From Mixophyes australis (Eukaryota > Chordata > Amphibia > Anura > Limnodynastidae): 64,000 nt of DNA. Location of the stretch: assembly GCA_036250195.1 (NCBI GenBank), contig JAVHZZ010000004.1:143419729-143483728 (forward strand), read 5' to 3'. The notes beneath the pieces are model-generated. The model saw only the letters and a list, made by a program, of their open reading frames with translations. It did not search any database and was not told the origin of the DNA. A program made the translations under genes and the position numbers. Of this stretch, positions 1-13,200 are shown in pieces (within the stretch, counting starts at the first letter, position 1; each line of letters opens with the position of its first letter).

Positions 1-250
1 CCCACTCTAAAATGTTTCACTGTGATAAACTTGTGGTTTATATGTCTCTGGAAAAGGAAATCCCACATGTCAACCACATTTTACTCTACTTTGACATGAA
101 ACAAAATACAAGTGACATGGTTTCACAATCACATGTGCACACAATGCATAGTTTTGATAATATTTCATAATCATGAAAAACAAGTATTTTTGTATCTATA
201 CACAAAACAAGAGCTGTGCTAAGTGTTCCTCACATTTCTTATTTAATGAT

Positions 251-322
<72 letters not shown>

Positions 323-905
323 TAAAGAGAATGTAAACACAGTGCATTTGTCATGCGATTCATCATACATACAGTAGTTGTCACTGCGGCAGATGAGACT
401 GGAATGTGAGGATTAAGGTAGAGCCACTAGTTCAGCAAAGTTCTGTCTATATAAGGTTACAAAAGATGTGACACACAGACTTGTACTTCTCCAACTGAGC
501 ATGGAGTCAGAGGGAGGAGGCAGGAGAGGGAAGGTGAGGGAGTAGCTGGATGGAGAGGGGAAATAAATGGTTTACTGTGCATTTTAAGATTTTGCTTGTA
601 TGGGGAAGGTCCTATTGTATTGTCACGAATGCCCATCCTGACCCAGATGCAGCAATCTGAACAGCTGGCCGTGACTGGCATCACCTTAGTAACTTAGCAA
701 TGAGTACACCTTTTCTGCTACTACAAAGGATTTATTACGGTGTCCATACGTTCACCAGAACCATGTATTAATATTTCACACTTACTGTAAATCATATACA
801 CATGTAGCATGAGCCTTCTTGGGCTTCGTAATTTCACAAAAATCACGGTGAAAACGCTAGATTAAATTTATTAAATAAATCAGAGTTACTACTTACTAGT
901 TAAGA
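1..905. repeat. R1 low-copy repeat, copy a
   Basis: This stretch of unknown origin recurs almost unchanged at 4002-4887 and 30879-31843, and in shortened form at 30311-30480. It contains a long (GA)n tract and ends at the target site of a foldback element. I see no coding potential; the short reading frames come from the GA tract. It is part of an ancestral unit of about 4 kb that was tandemly duplicated here. Confidence 0.8.
252..330. repeat. (GA)n microsatellite
   Basis: Nearly pure GA dinucleotide run with a few A interruptions. The same tract is present in two other copies of R1 (4252-4326 and 31186-31272), with different interruption patterns, as expected for slippage after duplication. 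Confidence 0.95.
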
Positions 906-910
906 CCTGG

Positions 911-1194
911 GGGTAAATGTATCAAAGTGCGATTTTGCAACTCCAGCGATTTTCTCGGGAGAGTTGAAACTCGCCGATGTATGAAGCTGAGATTTCATGC
1001 AAAATCGCCAGAGTTGTGCTTCTGTCAAAATCGCTACTTGCAAAATCGCCAGAGATCAAACTCCCGACTGTTTGCCACTGCAGCTAGACAGCTCTCAAAT
1101 GTATGAAGCTGCGAGTTAGCAAACTCAGGAGAGTTTAAACACATTACTGTTACATTGCCCTGGCAGTGTTAAAACTGTAAAGAATAGATAAAAG
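911..1194. mobile_element. Foldback element, left arm only
   Basis: It begins GGGTAAATGTATC after a CCTGG target and is rich in short CGCCAGAG/GCGATTTT motifs, matching the left arm of the foldback elements at 31849 and 39476. It stops abruptly near 1194, where HL sequence follows, so the middle and right arm are deleted in this copy. The matching right arm with its CCTGG duplicate survives at 14736-15573. Confidence 0.75.
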
Positions 1195-1211
1195 TCAATA
1201 ATATTTGACTT

Positions 1212-1657
1212 CTGGTCTGATCTATTTGTACCGCTCCCTTTATAGCCTCATTTATATGTACCACTCCCTTTCTATACTGCAGATAGAAGTATTTTACGTC
1301 CTTATGAGACGGTTAGTAAGAGACGAGGAAGATAAGAGGGCGTGAAGAAAGGGAAAAACAGAGGAGATAACCGATGCCCAATTAAGGCTGCTGTCTGTGT
1401 GTAAACAACTCACAGAAATGTCTTTATCTAAACATAGTACATAAATACAGACAGTATTAGTAATAGTACTTTCCTGCACACAACACAAATAAAGAATCAT
1501 GTTGCAGTTAGTGTCCCTTTAATGATCCAATACAGCCCTTTAATATATATTAAGCGTTATTTATTATCAGGGTGCAAAAATGCAATTGTTCAGTACCCTA
1601 TAACAAGCAGTCAGGCATTTTCTTTCATTAGCTTACTTGCACTGGGTTGGTCAAAAC
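1212..1657. repeat. HL low-copy repeat, copy a
   Basis: It matches 15579-16020 closely. No protein or RNA is recognised. It ends with GTCAAAAC (1650-1657), which is also found at 3819-3826, and is the 8-bp target duplication of the hAT remnant that follows. Confidence 0.75.
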
Positions 1658-1667
1658 TAGTGGGAAA

Positions 1668-3543
1668 TAAAGACATAGCTCTTAAACCTAGTATCAAGCA
1701 CAGTTGGCAAAATGTAGTGATCCCATTAGAAGATGTTGATAACTCTTGGATACTGGCAAAGCGTACTAAGTACTTAATCTGCAATTACAATATAGTTTGT
1801 TTAGTTTAATTTCCTCTCTCAATTTCTCTAGCTGCTTCTCAAAAAACATAATTAAGGCAATCACTTAGCTCAAGCTAACCATGTCTGCACTCTCTTCACA
1901 AGTGACTACTTCGCTGGACTAAAATACATTCCCCCTCAAATTCTAGTCTTGCATGTCATTGTAATTGTGTGAGCAAAACAGGAAATCTGATGGAATTCCC
2001 CCCGCTGTAATGCTCTAACAATATTGGTGGCGTTATCAGAAATCACATATCCTCAGGAGACTCCAAGCAGGATAAGCCATGTTGCAATAACATCCCTTGG
2101 TTTTTCAAACAGGTTGCCAGCAGTATTACCTCCACCTGCGCCTTGTCTCGTCTCTGATAACCATCTCTCTCTCCTGCCTTCAAGACTTCTCCCGTGCTGC
2201 TCCCCACTTATGGAATTCCCTACCACGCTCAATCAGACTTTCCCACAGCCTTCAAATCTTTAGATGCTCTTTGAAAACCAATCTCTTTTTAGAGGTGACC
2301 TTATGCTCGATAACACTATTCACACAGTAATGCACCCCACAACTATCCCAATTTCCACTCTGAGCCACATTCACTCCTTTGTTTCAGCTGTGCCCTCTTC
2401 CACTTAGAATGCAAGCTCTGTAATGAGCAGGGTCCTCCATACCCTTTCTTTTCATGTCTCCATTCATTTTGTCTGCCTTGTCTGTTCTTTTTTTACGTAT
2501 GTCTTGTTTTATGTATGTCCTTGTCTTCCCTATTGTACAGCGCTGAGGAGCACTGTTGTGCTTTACAAATCTACGATAATAATAATAATAATAATATGCC
2601 TTTCAAGCAGATGATACACTGAGTAGCCTGCCTCAGAAAAATGCGAAGTACTTGGGTACATGCTGCTGCTGTTCCTGCTGGTGAAGGCGAATCACCGACC
2701 CAGTGGGCTGTCACAGTCATATAATCTTTAGTTTGCCCAGTTCCGCTTGTCCACATATCTGTGGTTAAGTGTTCAGTAGGTAGAATGGCATTTTGTAGCT
2801 CAATAATTACATTTTTAAGAACCTTCTGGTAGAGGTGAGGAATAGCTTTTCTAGTAAAATGGTGTCATGATGGAATTTGGTAACGGGGACACAAGACCTC
2901 AAGTAATTGTCTAACACCAGCTGCATTAATAGTGGATATTGGACGCTTATCTAATACTAGCATAGTCGCCATGCAATCTGTGATCCGTTTTGCGACTGGG
3001 TGACAGCTTTCTTACTTTATTCCTCTTGCAAAGGATTGTTTAACAGTCAATTGTTGTCTTCTTCTAGGTTGAAGATCCACCCCCAGCAGCAGCAGCAACA
3101 GCAGCAGCAGCGGGACTAATGCTCAATAATTCTTCAGAGGAATCATGGTTAGTGGAGGAGTCATCCAACCTTACCAACTTGGATGCAGGACTAACTCCCA
3201 TCACTTGTCAGGATATTGATGAAGAAGGTGTTGGGGATGTAGATGTTGTAGGGAGGTAGCTGATGCTGGACTGCTTGTTGTTATTCTTTCTACATAAGTT
3301 TCTGATTTTCCCAACAGCTTTCCATGAACTCCCTTCAAATGCCATAACATAGATGAGGATCCTAGATGGTTAAGTTCCCTACCTATACTGACTGTGGCTT
3401 TACAAACACTACAAATGGCTAGACAACTGTTGACAGGATTTGTGTAAAAATAATTCCAAACATAAGAGGTGGATTTTTGGTCTTATGCCCAGGCATGACA
3501 ATGACCTTCTTCTTATCACTGTCAAGAACTGCTGCAGTCTTTG
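1668..3543 (-). pseudogene. Broken hAT transposase with BED finger
   Basis: On the minus strand this follows the intact transposase at 20366-23404 in order but with many stops and shifts. The BED-finger region lies near 3380-3500 and the segment with MWTSGTGQTKDYMTVTAHWV near 2680-2756. The low end matches roughly residues 730-790 of the intact protein, so the C-terminal dimerisation region is missing. Divergence is far greater than among the three large copies, so this is an older relative. It is interrupted by a LINE fragment and cannot make a functional enzyme. Confidence 0.8.
2127..2594 (+). mobile_element. L2/CR1/Rex1-group LINE 3' end
   Basis: The insertion interrupts the hAT remnant: the hAT sequence stops after GCCAGCAGTAT and resumes at TATGCC (2595). 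The plus strand encodes a LINE reverse transcriptase C-terminus, HLWNSLPRSIRLSHSL followed by FRCSLKTNLF, the usual ending of L2/CR1/Rex1 ORF2. A short 3' UTR contains TACAGCGCTGAGG and the element ends in an (AAT)n tail. It is 5'-truncated, as most LINE insertions are. I see no clear target duplication. Confidence 0.8.
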
Positions 3544-3826
3544 TTTGAAAGTGTATGAAAATAATATTGTGACCTGTGAGGTGGTCAAAATTGACTGCAA
3601 ATGACTTGAAATTAGTGTTATTGAGGTTAATAATAATGTAGGATCAAAAAAAATAAAAAATGATTTTAGCATATTTTTGCAATTTTTCGAAAAAGATACA
3701 GATCCAAAAACCAAAACCAAAGCACAATAGGGCAGTTTGGTCAAAACCAAAACCAAAACATGAAGCTAATCCAGGTCTTAAACCAAAACCACTTCATGGG
3801 GGTCAGTGAGCATCTCTAGTCAAAAC

Positions 3827-4001
3827 TAATTACTGATATGTTATTATGGATTATTGCACATTCTTAATATTGCTCGTTCTTATTAGATATCAAACACCAA
3901 CTGTTTGCTCAGTGGTGAAAATGTAAAATAAAAAATACTAATAATGGAAGTCTACTATCAGCATCCAAGCTGAAGTCCATCTGCTATAAACCCTTTACTT
4001 C
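3827..4001. repeat. HR low-copy repeat, copy a
   Basis: Sequence to the right of the GTCAAAAC target. It recurs at 30154-30310 and in part at 30497-30547 continuing at 30879. Together with HL it is the split host DNA around one ancestral hAT insertion. No gene is seen. Confidence 0.7.
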
Positions 4002-4255
4002 CCACTCTAAAATGTTTCACTGTGATAAACTTGTGGTTTATATGTCTCTGGAAAAGGAAATCCCACATGTCAACCACATTTTACTCTACTTTGACATGAA
4101 ACAAAATACAAGTGACATGGTTTCACAATCACATGTGCACACAATGCATAGTTTTGATAATATTTCATAATCATGAAAAACAAGTATTTTTGTATCTATA
4201 CACAAAACAAGAGCTGTGCTAAGTGTTCCTCACATTTCTTATTTAATGATAAGAA

Positions 4256-4331
<76 letters not shown>

Positions 4332-4887
4332 AACACAGTGCATTTGTCATGCGATTCATCATACATACAGTAGTTGTCACAGCGGCAGATGATACTGGAA
4401 TGTGAGGATTAAGGTAGAGCCACTAGTTCAGCAAAGTTCTGTCTATATAAGGTTAGAAAAGATGTGACACACAGACTTGTACTTCTCCAACTGAGCATGG
4501 AGTCAGAGGGAGGAGGCAGGAGCGGGAAGGTGAGGGAGTAGCTGGATGGAGAGGGGAAATAAATGGTTTACTGTGCATTTTAAGATTTTGCTTGTCAGGG
4601 GCAGGTCCTATTGTATTGTCACGAATGCCCAGCCTGACCCAGATGCAGCAATCTGAACAGCTGGCCGTGACTGGCATCACCTTAGTAACTTAGCAATGAG
4701 TACACCTTTTCTGCTACTACATAGGATTTATTACGGTGTCCATACGTTCACCAGAACCATGTATTAATGTTTCACACTTACTGTAAATCATATACACATG
4801 TAGCATGAGCCTTCCTGGGCTTCGTAATTTCACAAAAATCACGGTGAAAACGGTAGATTAAATTTATTAAATAAATCAGAGTTACTA
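4002..4887. repeat. R1 low-copy repeat, copy b
   Basis: Second copy of the 1-905 sequence, including a GA tract at 4252-4326. It stops at GAGTTACTA, about 20 bases before the place where copy a meets the foldback target, and switches directly into a 39-bp minisatellite. That junction is a rearrangement breakpoint. Confidence 0.8.
4252..4326. repeat. (GA)n microsatellite
   Basis: GA tract inside R1 copy b; see the equivalent tract at 252-330. Confidence 0.95.
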
Positions 4888-5395
4888 GCACTGGACTGAT
4901 GCACCACTGGACTCAGCAAGGACAGAGCACTGGACTGATGCACCACTGGACTCAGCAAGGACAGAGCACTGGACTGATGCACCACTAGACTCAGCAAGGA
5001 CAGAGCACTGGACTGATGCACCACTGGACTCAGCAATGACTTTTTTGATTTTTTTTTTATATTTTTTTAAAAGGATTTTTGTAGAATTTTTCTTTTTTTT
5101 TTCTTTTTATGGAAGAATTTTTAATACTTTTAAAATAAATATGTACTTAGCAGAACAAAGCACAGGACAAAAGCACCGCTGGACTCAGCAAGGACAGAGC
5201 ACTGGACTGATGCACCACTGGACTCAGCAGGACAGAGCACTGGCCAAAGCACCACTGGACTCAGCAGGACAGAGCACAGGACAAAAGCACCACTGGACTC
5301 AGCAGGACAGAGCACTGGCAAAAGCACCACTGGACTCAGCAGGACAGAGCACAGCACAGCACAGCACAGCACGAGAAAAAGCAGGACAGAGGACC
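4888..5395. repeat. 39-bp minisatellite with T-rich spacer
   Basis: Two runs of a 39-bp unit (core GACTGATGCACCACTGGACT, then CAGCAAGGACAGAGCACTG) are separated by a spacer at about 5037-5155 rich in T runs. The second run decays into shorter CAGCAGGACAGAGCAC units. As 39 is divisible by three, reading frames stay open through it on both strands; these are not genes. A longer version with one more spacer is at 17527-18520. Confidence 0.9.
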
Positions 5396-5626
5396 ACCTA
5401 ACACACCCTCCCTCTTCCCTGATCAATGCCCGAGTGAAGATGGCGGCGGCAAGCGGGGAATTTAAAGGTTCCGAGTATCGCGAGATCCGACAGCGGGATT
5501 ATGACTCAGAGCCTCGTTTTAAGTTTCGAAATCGGCGGGAATACCCGGACAGTGCTCGGATCTGACTCGGATCCGCACTGTTCGGGGGGCTCGGATTCCA
5601 GGAATCCGAGTTCGCTCATCCTTAAT
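5396..5626. other. GC-rich non-coding end of a hAT-like element
   Basis: Contains repeated CGGAT/GGATCCG and TATCGCGAGATCCGAC motifs and ends GAGTTCGCTCATCCTT. It resembles in style the non-coding ends of the hAT copies in this window (TATCGCGAGAACCGAG, then CCGGACCCGCCCATCTCTA). A matching left terminus is not visible, so I call it only an orphan end. It is duplicated at 18540-18770. Confidence 0.45.
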
Positions 5627-6259
5627 AATTGCAAAAGTTGAAAATATAAATAGATGTCAACATTACAATTTTACTGATGCAATAAATTATTTTACCATCA
5701 TTGTGTGTGTGTATTCATTAAATGGTCATTTTTCAAAATACATAATTAATTAGTCTCTTTTCTCTGGGATATCCTTGATGAATTCCCATATTTTTCACCC
5801 CTTTATAGGTTATTTATATGGGACAAAGGGATAGTTAATTGGTTTAGACTTATATTTAGAGATGGTCACTGACCCCCGTGTTTTGGTTTTGGATTCGGTT
5901 TTGGATCTGGATTACCGTCGTGTTTTGGTTTTGGTTTTGGTTTTGCAAAACCGCCATTGCATGTTTTGGTTGTGGTTTTGGTTTTGTTTGGTTTTGTTTT
6001 GCTATTTTTTTGGAAAATCCATGTTTTTGGGCCTAAATTAACCCAATTTAGTGCTCCAACTGTTTTAGAGACAAGTAATCTAATTGTTGAGGTAATAAAT
6101 CATCCAAAAAATCAGTTTAATTCTTCGTTGGTAGGCCTATTCTACACACAAAACAGATTGTCTTCCTCTCCATCTATGCATATTGGCAATGCAGCCATCG
6201 TCTTTGAATGTATATTACACCCTACACTTATAGTTAAATATGTAAAGAAATGGAAAAAG

Positions 6260-7060
6260 CCAGTTTGGTTTCTGTCTCTCAAGGCCCCCCTCCACTTGTA
6301 TAAAATACCAAAAAATTCAGCCATTATAGACTGTACAATATTAATTGACATGGAGAAAGCCAGTTTGGTTTCTGTCTCTCTAGGCCCCCCTCCACTTGTA
6401 TAAAATACTAAAAAATTCAGCCATTATAGACTGTACAATATTAATTGACATGGAGAAAGACAGTTTGGTTTCTGTCTCTCTAGGCCCCCCTCCACTTGTA
6501 TAAAATACTAAAAAATTCAGCCATTATAGACTGTACAATATTAATTGACATGGAGAAAGACAGTTTGGTTTCTGTCTCTCTAGGCACCCCTCCACTTGTA
6601 TAAAATACCAAAAAATTCAGCCATTATAGACTGTACAATATTAATTGACATGGAGAAAGCCAGTTTGGTTTCTGTCTCTCTAGGCCCCCCTCCACTTGTA
6701 TAAAATACTAAAAAATTCAGCCATTATAGACTGTACAATATTAATTGACATGGAGAAAGACAGTTTGGTTTCTGTCTCTCTAGGCCCCCCTCCACTTGTA
6801 TAAAATACCAAAAATTTCAGCCATTATAGACTGTACAATATTAATTGACATGGAGAAAGCCAGTTTGGTTTCTGTCTCTCTAGGCCCCCCTCCACTTGTA
6901 TAAAATACCAAAAAATTCAGCCATTATAGACTGTACAATATTAATTGACATGGAGAAAGCCAGTTTGGTTTCTGTCTCTCTAGGCCCCCCTCCACTTGTA
7001 TAAAATACCCAAAAATTCAGCCATTATAGACTGTACAATATTATGAAAAATGGACAAAGC
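6260..7060. repeat. 100-bp minisatellite 3' of transposase, 8 units
   Basis: Units contain CCATTATAGACTGTACAAT, spaced exactly 100 bp from 6321 to 7021. They lie downstream of the minus-strand transposase. Units differ by single bases (TACTAAAA or TACCAAAA; GAAAGACAG or GAAAGCCAG). The inner hAT copy has 4 units and the outer copy 6. Confidence 0.95.
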
Positions 7061-7239
7061 CAGTTTAGGGTCACTCTGTCTATGACACCCTACCCTTAAG
7101 GATAAATTGCCCTAACAGCAGCCTTTCAAGATGGTATGTGATATGGAAATGCCACAAGTCCCTTTCCTCTTTGGGGGTAGATTGCACCCTACACTTACAT
7201 AGAAAGTTTTAAAAAGATGTTATCGGCATCATCATCAGC

Positions 7240-10233
7240 TTAATCCTCACCCTCATCAGTGTGTACGTCATCATCACAGACTATCAATTCATCGCCGCTT
7301 GAATCCGCCATTAGAGAACAGTCAGTGCTTGGATGTCTTGGATGGTGAAGGCCTTCCTCGTGGAAGATGTAGTTCATTTTTATAAACATCATTTTCTCCA
7401 CATTTTTGGGAAGTAACCTTCTACGGCGATCACTGACTAAGTTCCCTGCTGTGCTGAACACTCGTTCGGAGTACACACTGGAGGGTGGGCAGCTTAGGTA
7501 TTGCAAAGCAAGTTTGTACATGGGTTTCCAAATGGCCTGCTTTTCTTCCCAGTAAGGAAAGGGACTGTCTGACATTTCCATATCAACTACATCTTGAAAG
7601 TAATCCTCCACCATCCTTTGCATGTTTATACTCATATTGGATGGAGTTATGGGCAAAGTGACACATTTTTTTGAAAAATCCTTCAAACCAGCCCAGATGT
7701 TAAATTGTTCTGGTCTGCCCCCTGTGTCTTCCCTGCTTCTTTTTTGGAAATTTAATTTTTTACGAGCAACAGCTTGAGAAAGTGAAGGAGGACACGTCGT
7801 CAAGCCGAGGCCCAGTTCAGCGGCCAACTTGCTGAGCAATAGCTCCTTGCAAAAGTTCACATCTCGCTCATTTACAAGTAAAGACTCAATGTAGGTTTTA
7901 AACCTTGGATCAAGCACAGTGGCCAAAACGTACTGATCCGAGTTCAAGATCTTAATAACTCGAGGATCATTGTGAAGCGAATTAAGTACTTGATCGACAA
8001 GGCCAACATACTTTGCTGAATTGCTTGCTTTCAGCTCCTCCTTCATTTTCTCAAGCTGCTTTTCCAATAGTCTAATTAAAGGAATGACTTGGCTCAAACT
8101 AGCAGAGTCTGCACTGACCTCACATGTCACAACTTCAAATGGTTTCAGCACCTTGCACAGCACTGAAAGGATTCCCCACTGTGCAAGAGTGAAATACATC
8201 CCCCCTCCTTTCCCAATGTCATGACTTGTGCAATATGCTTGGATGGCTTTGCGCTGTTCCTCCATCCTCTGAAGCATGTACAGGGTGGAATTCCACCGAG
8301 TTACCACCTCTTGCTTAAGTTGGTGGCAGGGCAAGTTAAACTGCTCTTGGAGCTGCTGTAATCTCCTACATGCTGTGGCTGAATGCCTGAAATGGCCTGA
8401 AATTTTACGGGCCACCGAAAGCATCTCCTGTACCTCACGGTTATTTCGTAGGAAGCTCTGCACCACCAAGTTGATGGTGTGAGCAAAACAGGGAATATGT
8501 TGGAAATCACCCAGCTGTAATGCTCGCACTATATTGTTGGCGTTATCTGAAATGACATACCCTGGGGAGAGTCCGAGTGGTATAAGCCATGCATCAATCA
8601 CATCTCTCAGTTTGCGTAACAAATTGTCAGCCGTATGCCTGTTAGTGAAGCCGGTGATACAAAGAGTGGCCTGCCTGTGACAAATGTTACGTAGTGGTGT
8701 ACATGCTGCTGCTGTTCCTGCTGGTGAAGGTGAATGACCAACCCAGTGGGCTGTCACAGTCATATAGTCTTTGGTTTGGCCACTTCCACTTGTCCACATA
8801 TCTGTGGTTAAATGAACAGTGGGCAGAATGGCATTTTTCAGCGCAATCTCTACATTTTTACACACTTTTTGGTATAGTTGTGGAATAGCTTTACGGGAGA
8901 AATGGTGTCACGATGGAATTCTGTAACGCGGACACAAAACCTCAATTAACTGTGAAAAACCAGCTGCGTTTATTGTGGAGATTAGACGCAGATCTAACAC
9001 TAACATTGCAGCCATGGCGTCTGTGATTCGCTTGGCGACTGGGTGACTGCTGTCATATTTGCTTCCCTTCGCAAATGATTGTTTCACAGTTAATTGCTGA
9101 AATGTAGGACTCCTCATTTTATTAACCTGCCTCTGGGATGATGATTCACCCCCAGCAGCAGCAACAGCAGCAGCAGGACTAACGCTTTCTTCAGAGGAAT
9201 CAATAATAGTGCCGGAGTCATCCAGCCTTAAGTGGGATGCCGGGCTAACTCCGAGCGCTACTGAGGATATTGATGAGGATGGTGTGGTGGGTGTATTTTG
9301 TAGCCGTCGGTATGTCGGTGAGCGGAGGGTCTTAGCTGATGAGGGAGTGCTTGTATTCTTTTAGGAAGAACTTTCAGCTTTTCCCAACACTTTGCCATGA
9401 ACTCTCGTTAAATGGCGTAACATAGACGAGGTTCCAAGATGGTTAAGGTCACTCCCTCGACTGACTGTGGCTTGACATACACTACAAACGGCTATACAAT
9501 TGTTGTCTGGATTTGGGTAGAAATAATTCCACACATAAGAAGTGGATTTTTTTGTTTTATGCCCAGGCATGACAATGGCCTTTTTCTTGTCACGTGCCAG
9601 AACTGCTGCCACTGGTGCAGGACTTACACAAACAACCTCATCCTCATCAACATCCTCCTTAGCGCCCTCGTCGCCTACACAAATCTCCCCCTCATCCTCT
9701 TCTAATTCCAAAGTGACATCCTCAATTTGGGTATCACCGGCTACACTCGGGCTATTAAGGCACACATCAGCAGAATGCTCACGATTAGACATCCCACTGT
9801 TGGATGGACTCTCCAAAGGGATTGTTGTCATTTGTGAATCAGAGCAAATATTCTCCTGTAATGCCTCACTGTTATCTTGCAGCTCAGCTTTGACGCGTAA
9901 CAGTAGTTGTGCACCAATTGTAGGCTGGGTAACTTTTTGGGATCTGCCACTAATAGCCAAAGGTAAAGGCCTCATTCTCTCTTTGCCACTGCGTGTGTAG
10001 AATGGCATGCTTGCAATTTTTTTTTTATCGTCACTTAACTTTTGCTCAGTTACACTTCTTTTTCGCTTCAATACAGTAAATTTTTTTGGGGTTTTTGTTT
10101 TTTGCACTAAATTGAAAACACTCTGTTGTTTGACATCGCCTTGGCCAGATGACGTACTGGAAACACTAACATCAGGACTGGTGACAGAACCTGGTTGCTC
10201 ATTCAGATCATATGTGGACTGCTTTGAATCCAT
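7240..10233 (-). pseudogene. hAT transposase, copy 1, three stop codons
   Basis: Colinear and nearly identical with the intact 1012-aa transposase at 20366-23404. It starts at the equivalent ATG (10233) but has three nonsense changes: a Gln codon to stop just after ESSS (about 9361, after 290 aa), an Arg codon CGA to TGA in RIPSRHHF (about 8907), and a Glu codon to stop at 7240 that removes the acidic C-terminal tail. The first two look like C-to-T transitions, as after CpG or cytosine deamination. The segment 7240-8865 is still open and includes the RNase H-like core and dimerisation region. The last stop is shared with the outer copy. Confidence 0.92.
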
Positions 10234-10257
10234 TCTGAGCGCAAACCACTGGGGAGT

Positions 10258-13200
10258 GCTAAAAATTATTTAGTAGATACTGCTGACAGATATTAGATAC
10301 TGCTGACAGATATGACTTTTGACAGCCAGAAATATTAATGCACAATTAGGGAGGACACCCCAAAAGCACTGAGGAGTGCTAAAAATTATTTAGTAGATAC
10401 TGCTGACAGATATGACTTTTGACAGCCAGAAATATTAATGCACAATTAGGGAGGACACCCCAAAAGCACTGAGGAGTGCTAAAAATTATTTAGTAGATAC
10501 TGCTGACAGTTATGACTTTTGACAGCCAGAAATATTAATGCACAATTAGGGAGGACACCCCAAAAGCATTGAGGAGTGCTAAAAATGATTTAGTAGATAC
10601 TGCTGACTGATATGACTTTTGACAGCCAGAAATATTATTGCACAATTAGGGAGGACACCCCAAAAGCACTGAGGAGTGCTAAAAATTATTTAGTAGATAC
10701 TGCTGACAGATATGACTTTTGACAGCCAGAAATATTAATGCACAATTAGAGAGGACACCCCAAAAGCACTGAGGAGTGCTAAAAATTATTTAGTAGATAC
10801 TGCTGACAGATATGACTTTTGACAGCCAGAAATATTAATGCACAATTAGGAAGGACACCCCAAAAGCACTGAGGAGTGCTAAAAATTATTTTGTAGATAC
10901 TGCTGACAGTTATGACTTTTGACAGCCAGAAATATTAATGCACAATTAGGGAGGACACCCCAAAAGCACTGAGGAGTGCTAAAAATTATTTAGTAGATAC
11001 TGCTGACAGATATGACTTTTGACAGCCAGAAATATTAATGCACAATTAGGGAGGACACCCCAAAAGCACTGAGGTGTGCTAAAAATTATTTAGTAGATAC
11101 TGCTGACAGATATGACTTTTGACAGCCAGAAATATTAATGCACAATTAGGGAGGACACCCCAAAAGCACTGAGGAGTGCTAAAAATTATTTAGTAGATAC
11201 TGCTGACAGTTATGACTTTTGACAGCCAGAAATATTAATGCACAATTAGGGAGGACACCCCAAAAGCACTGAGGAGTGCTAAAAATGATTTAGTAGATAC
11301 TGCTGACTGATATGACTTTTGACAGCCAGAAATATTAATGCACAATTAGGGAGGACACCCCAAAAGCACTGAGGAGTGCTAAAAATTATTTAGTAGATAC
11401 TGCTGACAGATATGACTTTTGACAGCCAGAAATATTAATGCACAATTAGAGAGGACACCCCAAAAGCACTGAGGAGTGCTAAAAATTATTTAGTAGATAC
11501 TGCTGACAGATATGACTTTTGACAGCCAGAAATATTAATGCACAATTAGGGAGGACACCCCAAAAGCACTGAGGAGTGCTAAAAATTATTTAGTAGATAC
11601 TGCTGACAGATATGACTTTTGACAGCCAGAAATATTAATGCACAATTAGGGAGGACACCCCAAAAGCACTGAGGAGTGCTAAAAATTATTTAGTAGATAC
11701 TGCTGACAGATATGACTTTTGACAGCCAGAAATATTAATGCACAATTAGGGAGGACACCCCAAAAGCACTGAGGAGTGCTAAAAATTATTTAGTAGATAC
11801 TGCTGACAGATATGACTTTTGACAGCCAGAAATATTAATGCACAATTAGGGAGGACACCCCAAAAGCACTGAGGAGTGCTAAAAATTATTTAGTAGATAC
11901 TGCTGACAGATATGACTTTTGACAGCCAGAAATATTAATGCACAATTAGGGAGGACACCTCAAAAGCACTGAGGAGTGCTAAAAATTATTTAGTAGATAC
12001 TGCTGACAGATATGACTTTTGACAGCCAGAAATATTAATGCACAATTAGGGAGGACACCCCAAAAGCACTGAGGAGTGCTAAAAATTATTTAGTAGATAC
12101 TGCTGACAGATATGACTTTTGACAGCCAGAAATATTAATGCACAATTAGGGAGGACACCCCAAAAGCACTGAGGAGTGCTAAAAATTATTTAGTAGATAC
12201 TGCTGACAGATATGACTTTTGACAGCCAGAAATATTAATGCACAATTAGGGAGGACACCCCAAAAGCACTGAGGAGTGCTAAAAATTATTTAGTAGATAC
12301 TGCTGACAGATATGACTTTTGACAGCCAGAAATATTAATGCACAATTAGGGAGGACACCCCAAAAGCACTGAGGAGTGCTAAAAATTATTTAGTAGATAC
12401 TGCTGACAGATATGACTTTTGACAGCCAGAAATATTAATGCACAATTAGGGAGGACACCCCAAAAGCACTGAGGAGTGCTAAAAATTATTTAGTAGATAC
12501 TGCTGACAGATATGACTTTTGACAGCCAGAAATATTAATGCACAATTAGGGAGGACACCCCAAAAGCACTGAGGTGTGCTAAAAATTATTTAGTAGATAC
12601 TGCTGACAGATATGACTTTTGACAGCCAGAAATATTAATGCACAATTAGGGAGGACACCCCAAAAGCACTGAGGAGTGCTAAAAATTATTTAGTAGATAC
12701 TGCTGACAGTTATGACTTTTGACAGCCAGAAATATTAATGCACAATTAGGGAGGACACCCCAAAAGCACTGAGGAGTGCTAAAAATGATTTAGTAGATAC
12801 TGCTGACTGATATGACTTTTGACAGCCAGAAATATTAATGCACAATTAGGGAGGACACCCCAAAAGCACTGAGGAGTGCTAAAAATTATTTAGTAGATAC
12901 TGCTGACAGATATGACTTTTGACAGCCAGAAATATTAATGCACAATTAGAGAGGACACCCCAAAAGCACTGAGGAGTGCTAAAAATTATTTAGTAGATAC
13001 TGCTGACAGATATGACTTTTGACAGCCAGAAATATTAATGCACAATTAGGGAGGACACCCCAAAAGCACTGAGGAGTGCTAAAAATTATTTAGTAGATAC
13101 TGCTGACAGATATGACTTTTGACAGCCAGAAATATTAATGCACAATTAGGGAGGACACCCCAAAAGCACTGAGGAGTGCTAAAAATTATTTAGTAGATAC

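Larger units (their letters stand above)
1658..3818 (-). mobile_element. Degenerate ZBED-type hAT remnant
   Basis: Flanked by GTCAAAAC at 1650-1657 and 3819-3826, the 8-bp duplication typical of hAT elements. The right end, read inward on the minus strand, begins TAGAGATGCTCACTGAC, followed by AACCAAAACC-rich subterminal sequence, as in other hAT ends of this window. The left terminus is lost: transposase-related sequence starts within about ten bases of the target duplication. An L2/CR1-group LINE fragment is nested inside at 2127-2594. Confidence 0.75.

Noticed and set aside
5957..6403. A 148-codon frame over the hAT left end, repeated at 19104 and 19525
   Set aside because: It runs from TTTTGG subterminal repeats into the 3' minisatellite of the transposon, on the strand opposite to the transposase, and is broken differently in each copy.
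8021..8888. Plus-strand frames across the transposase region, repeated in all copies
   Set aside because: They mirror the minus-strand transposase and are conserved only because the opposite strand is.
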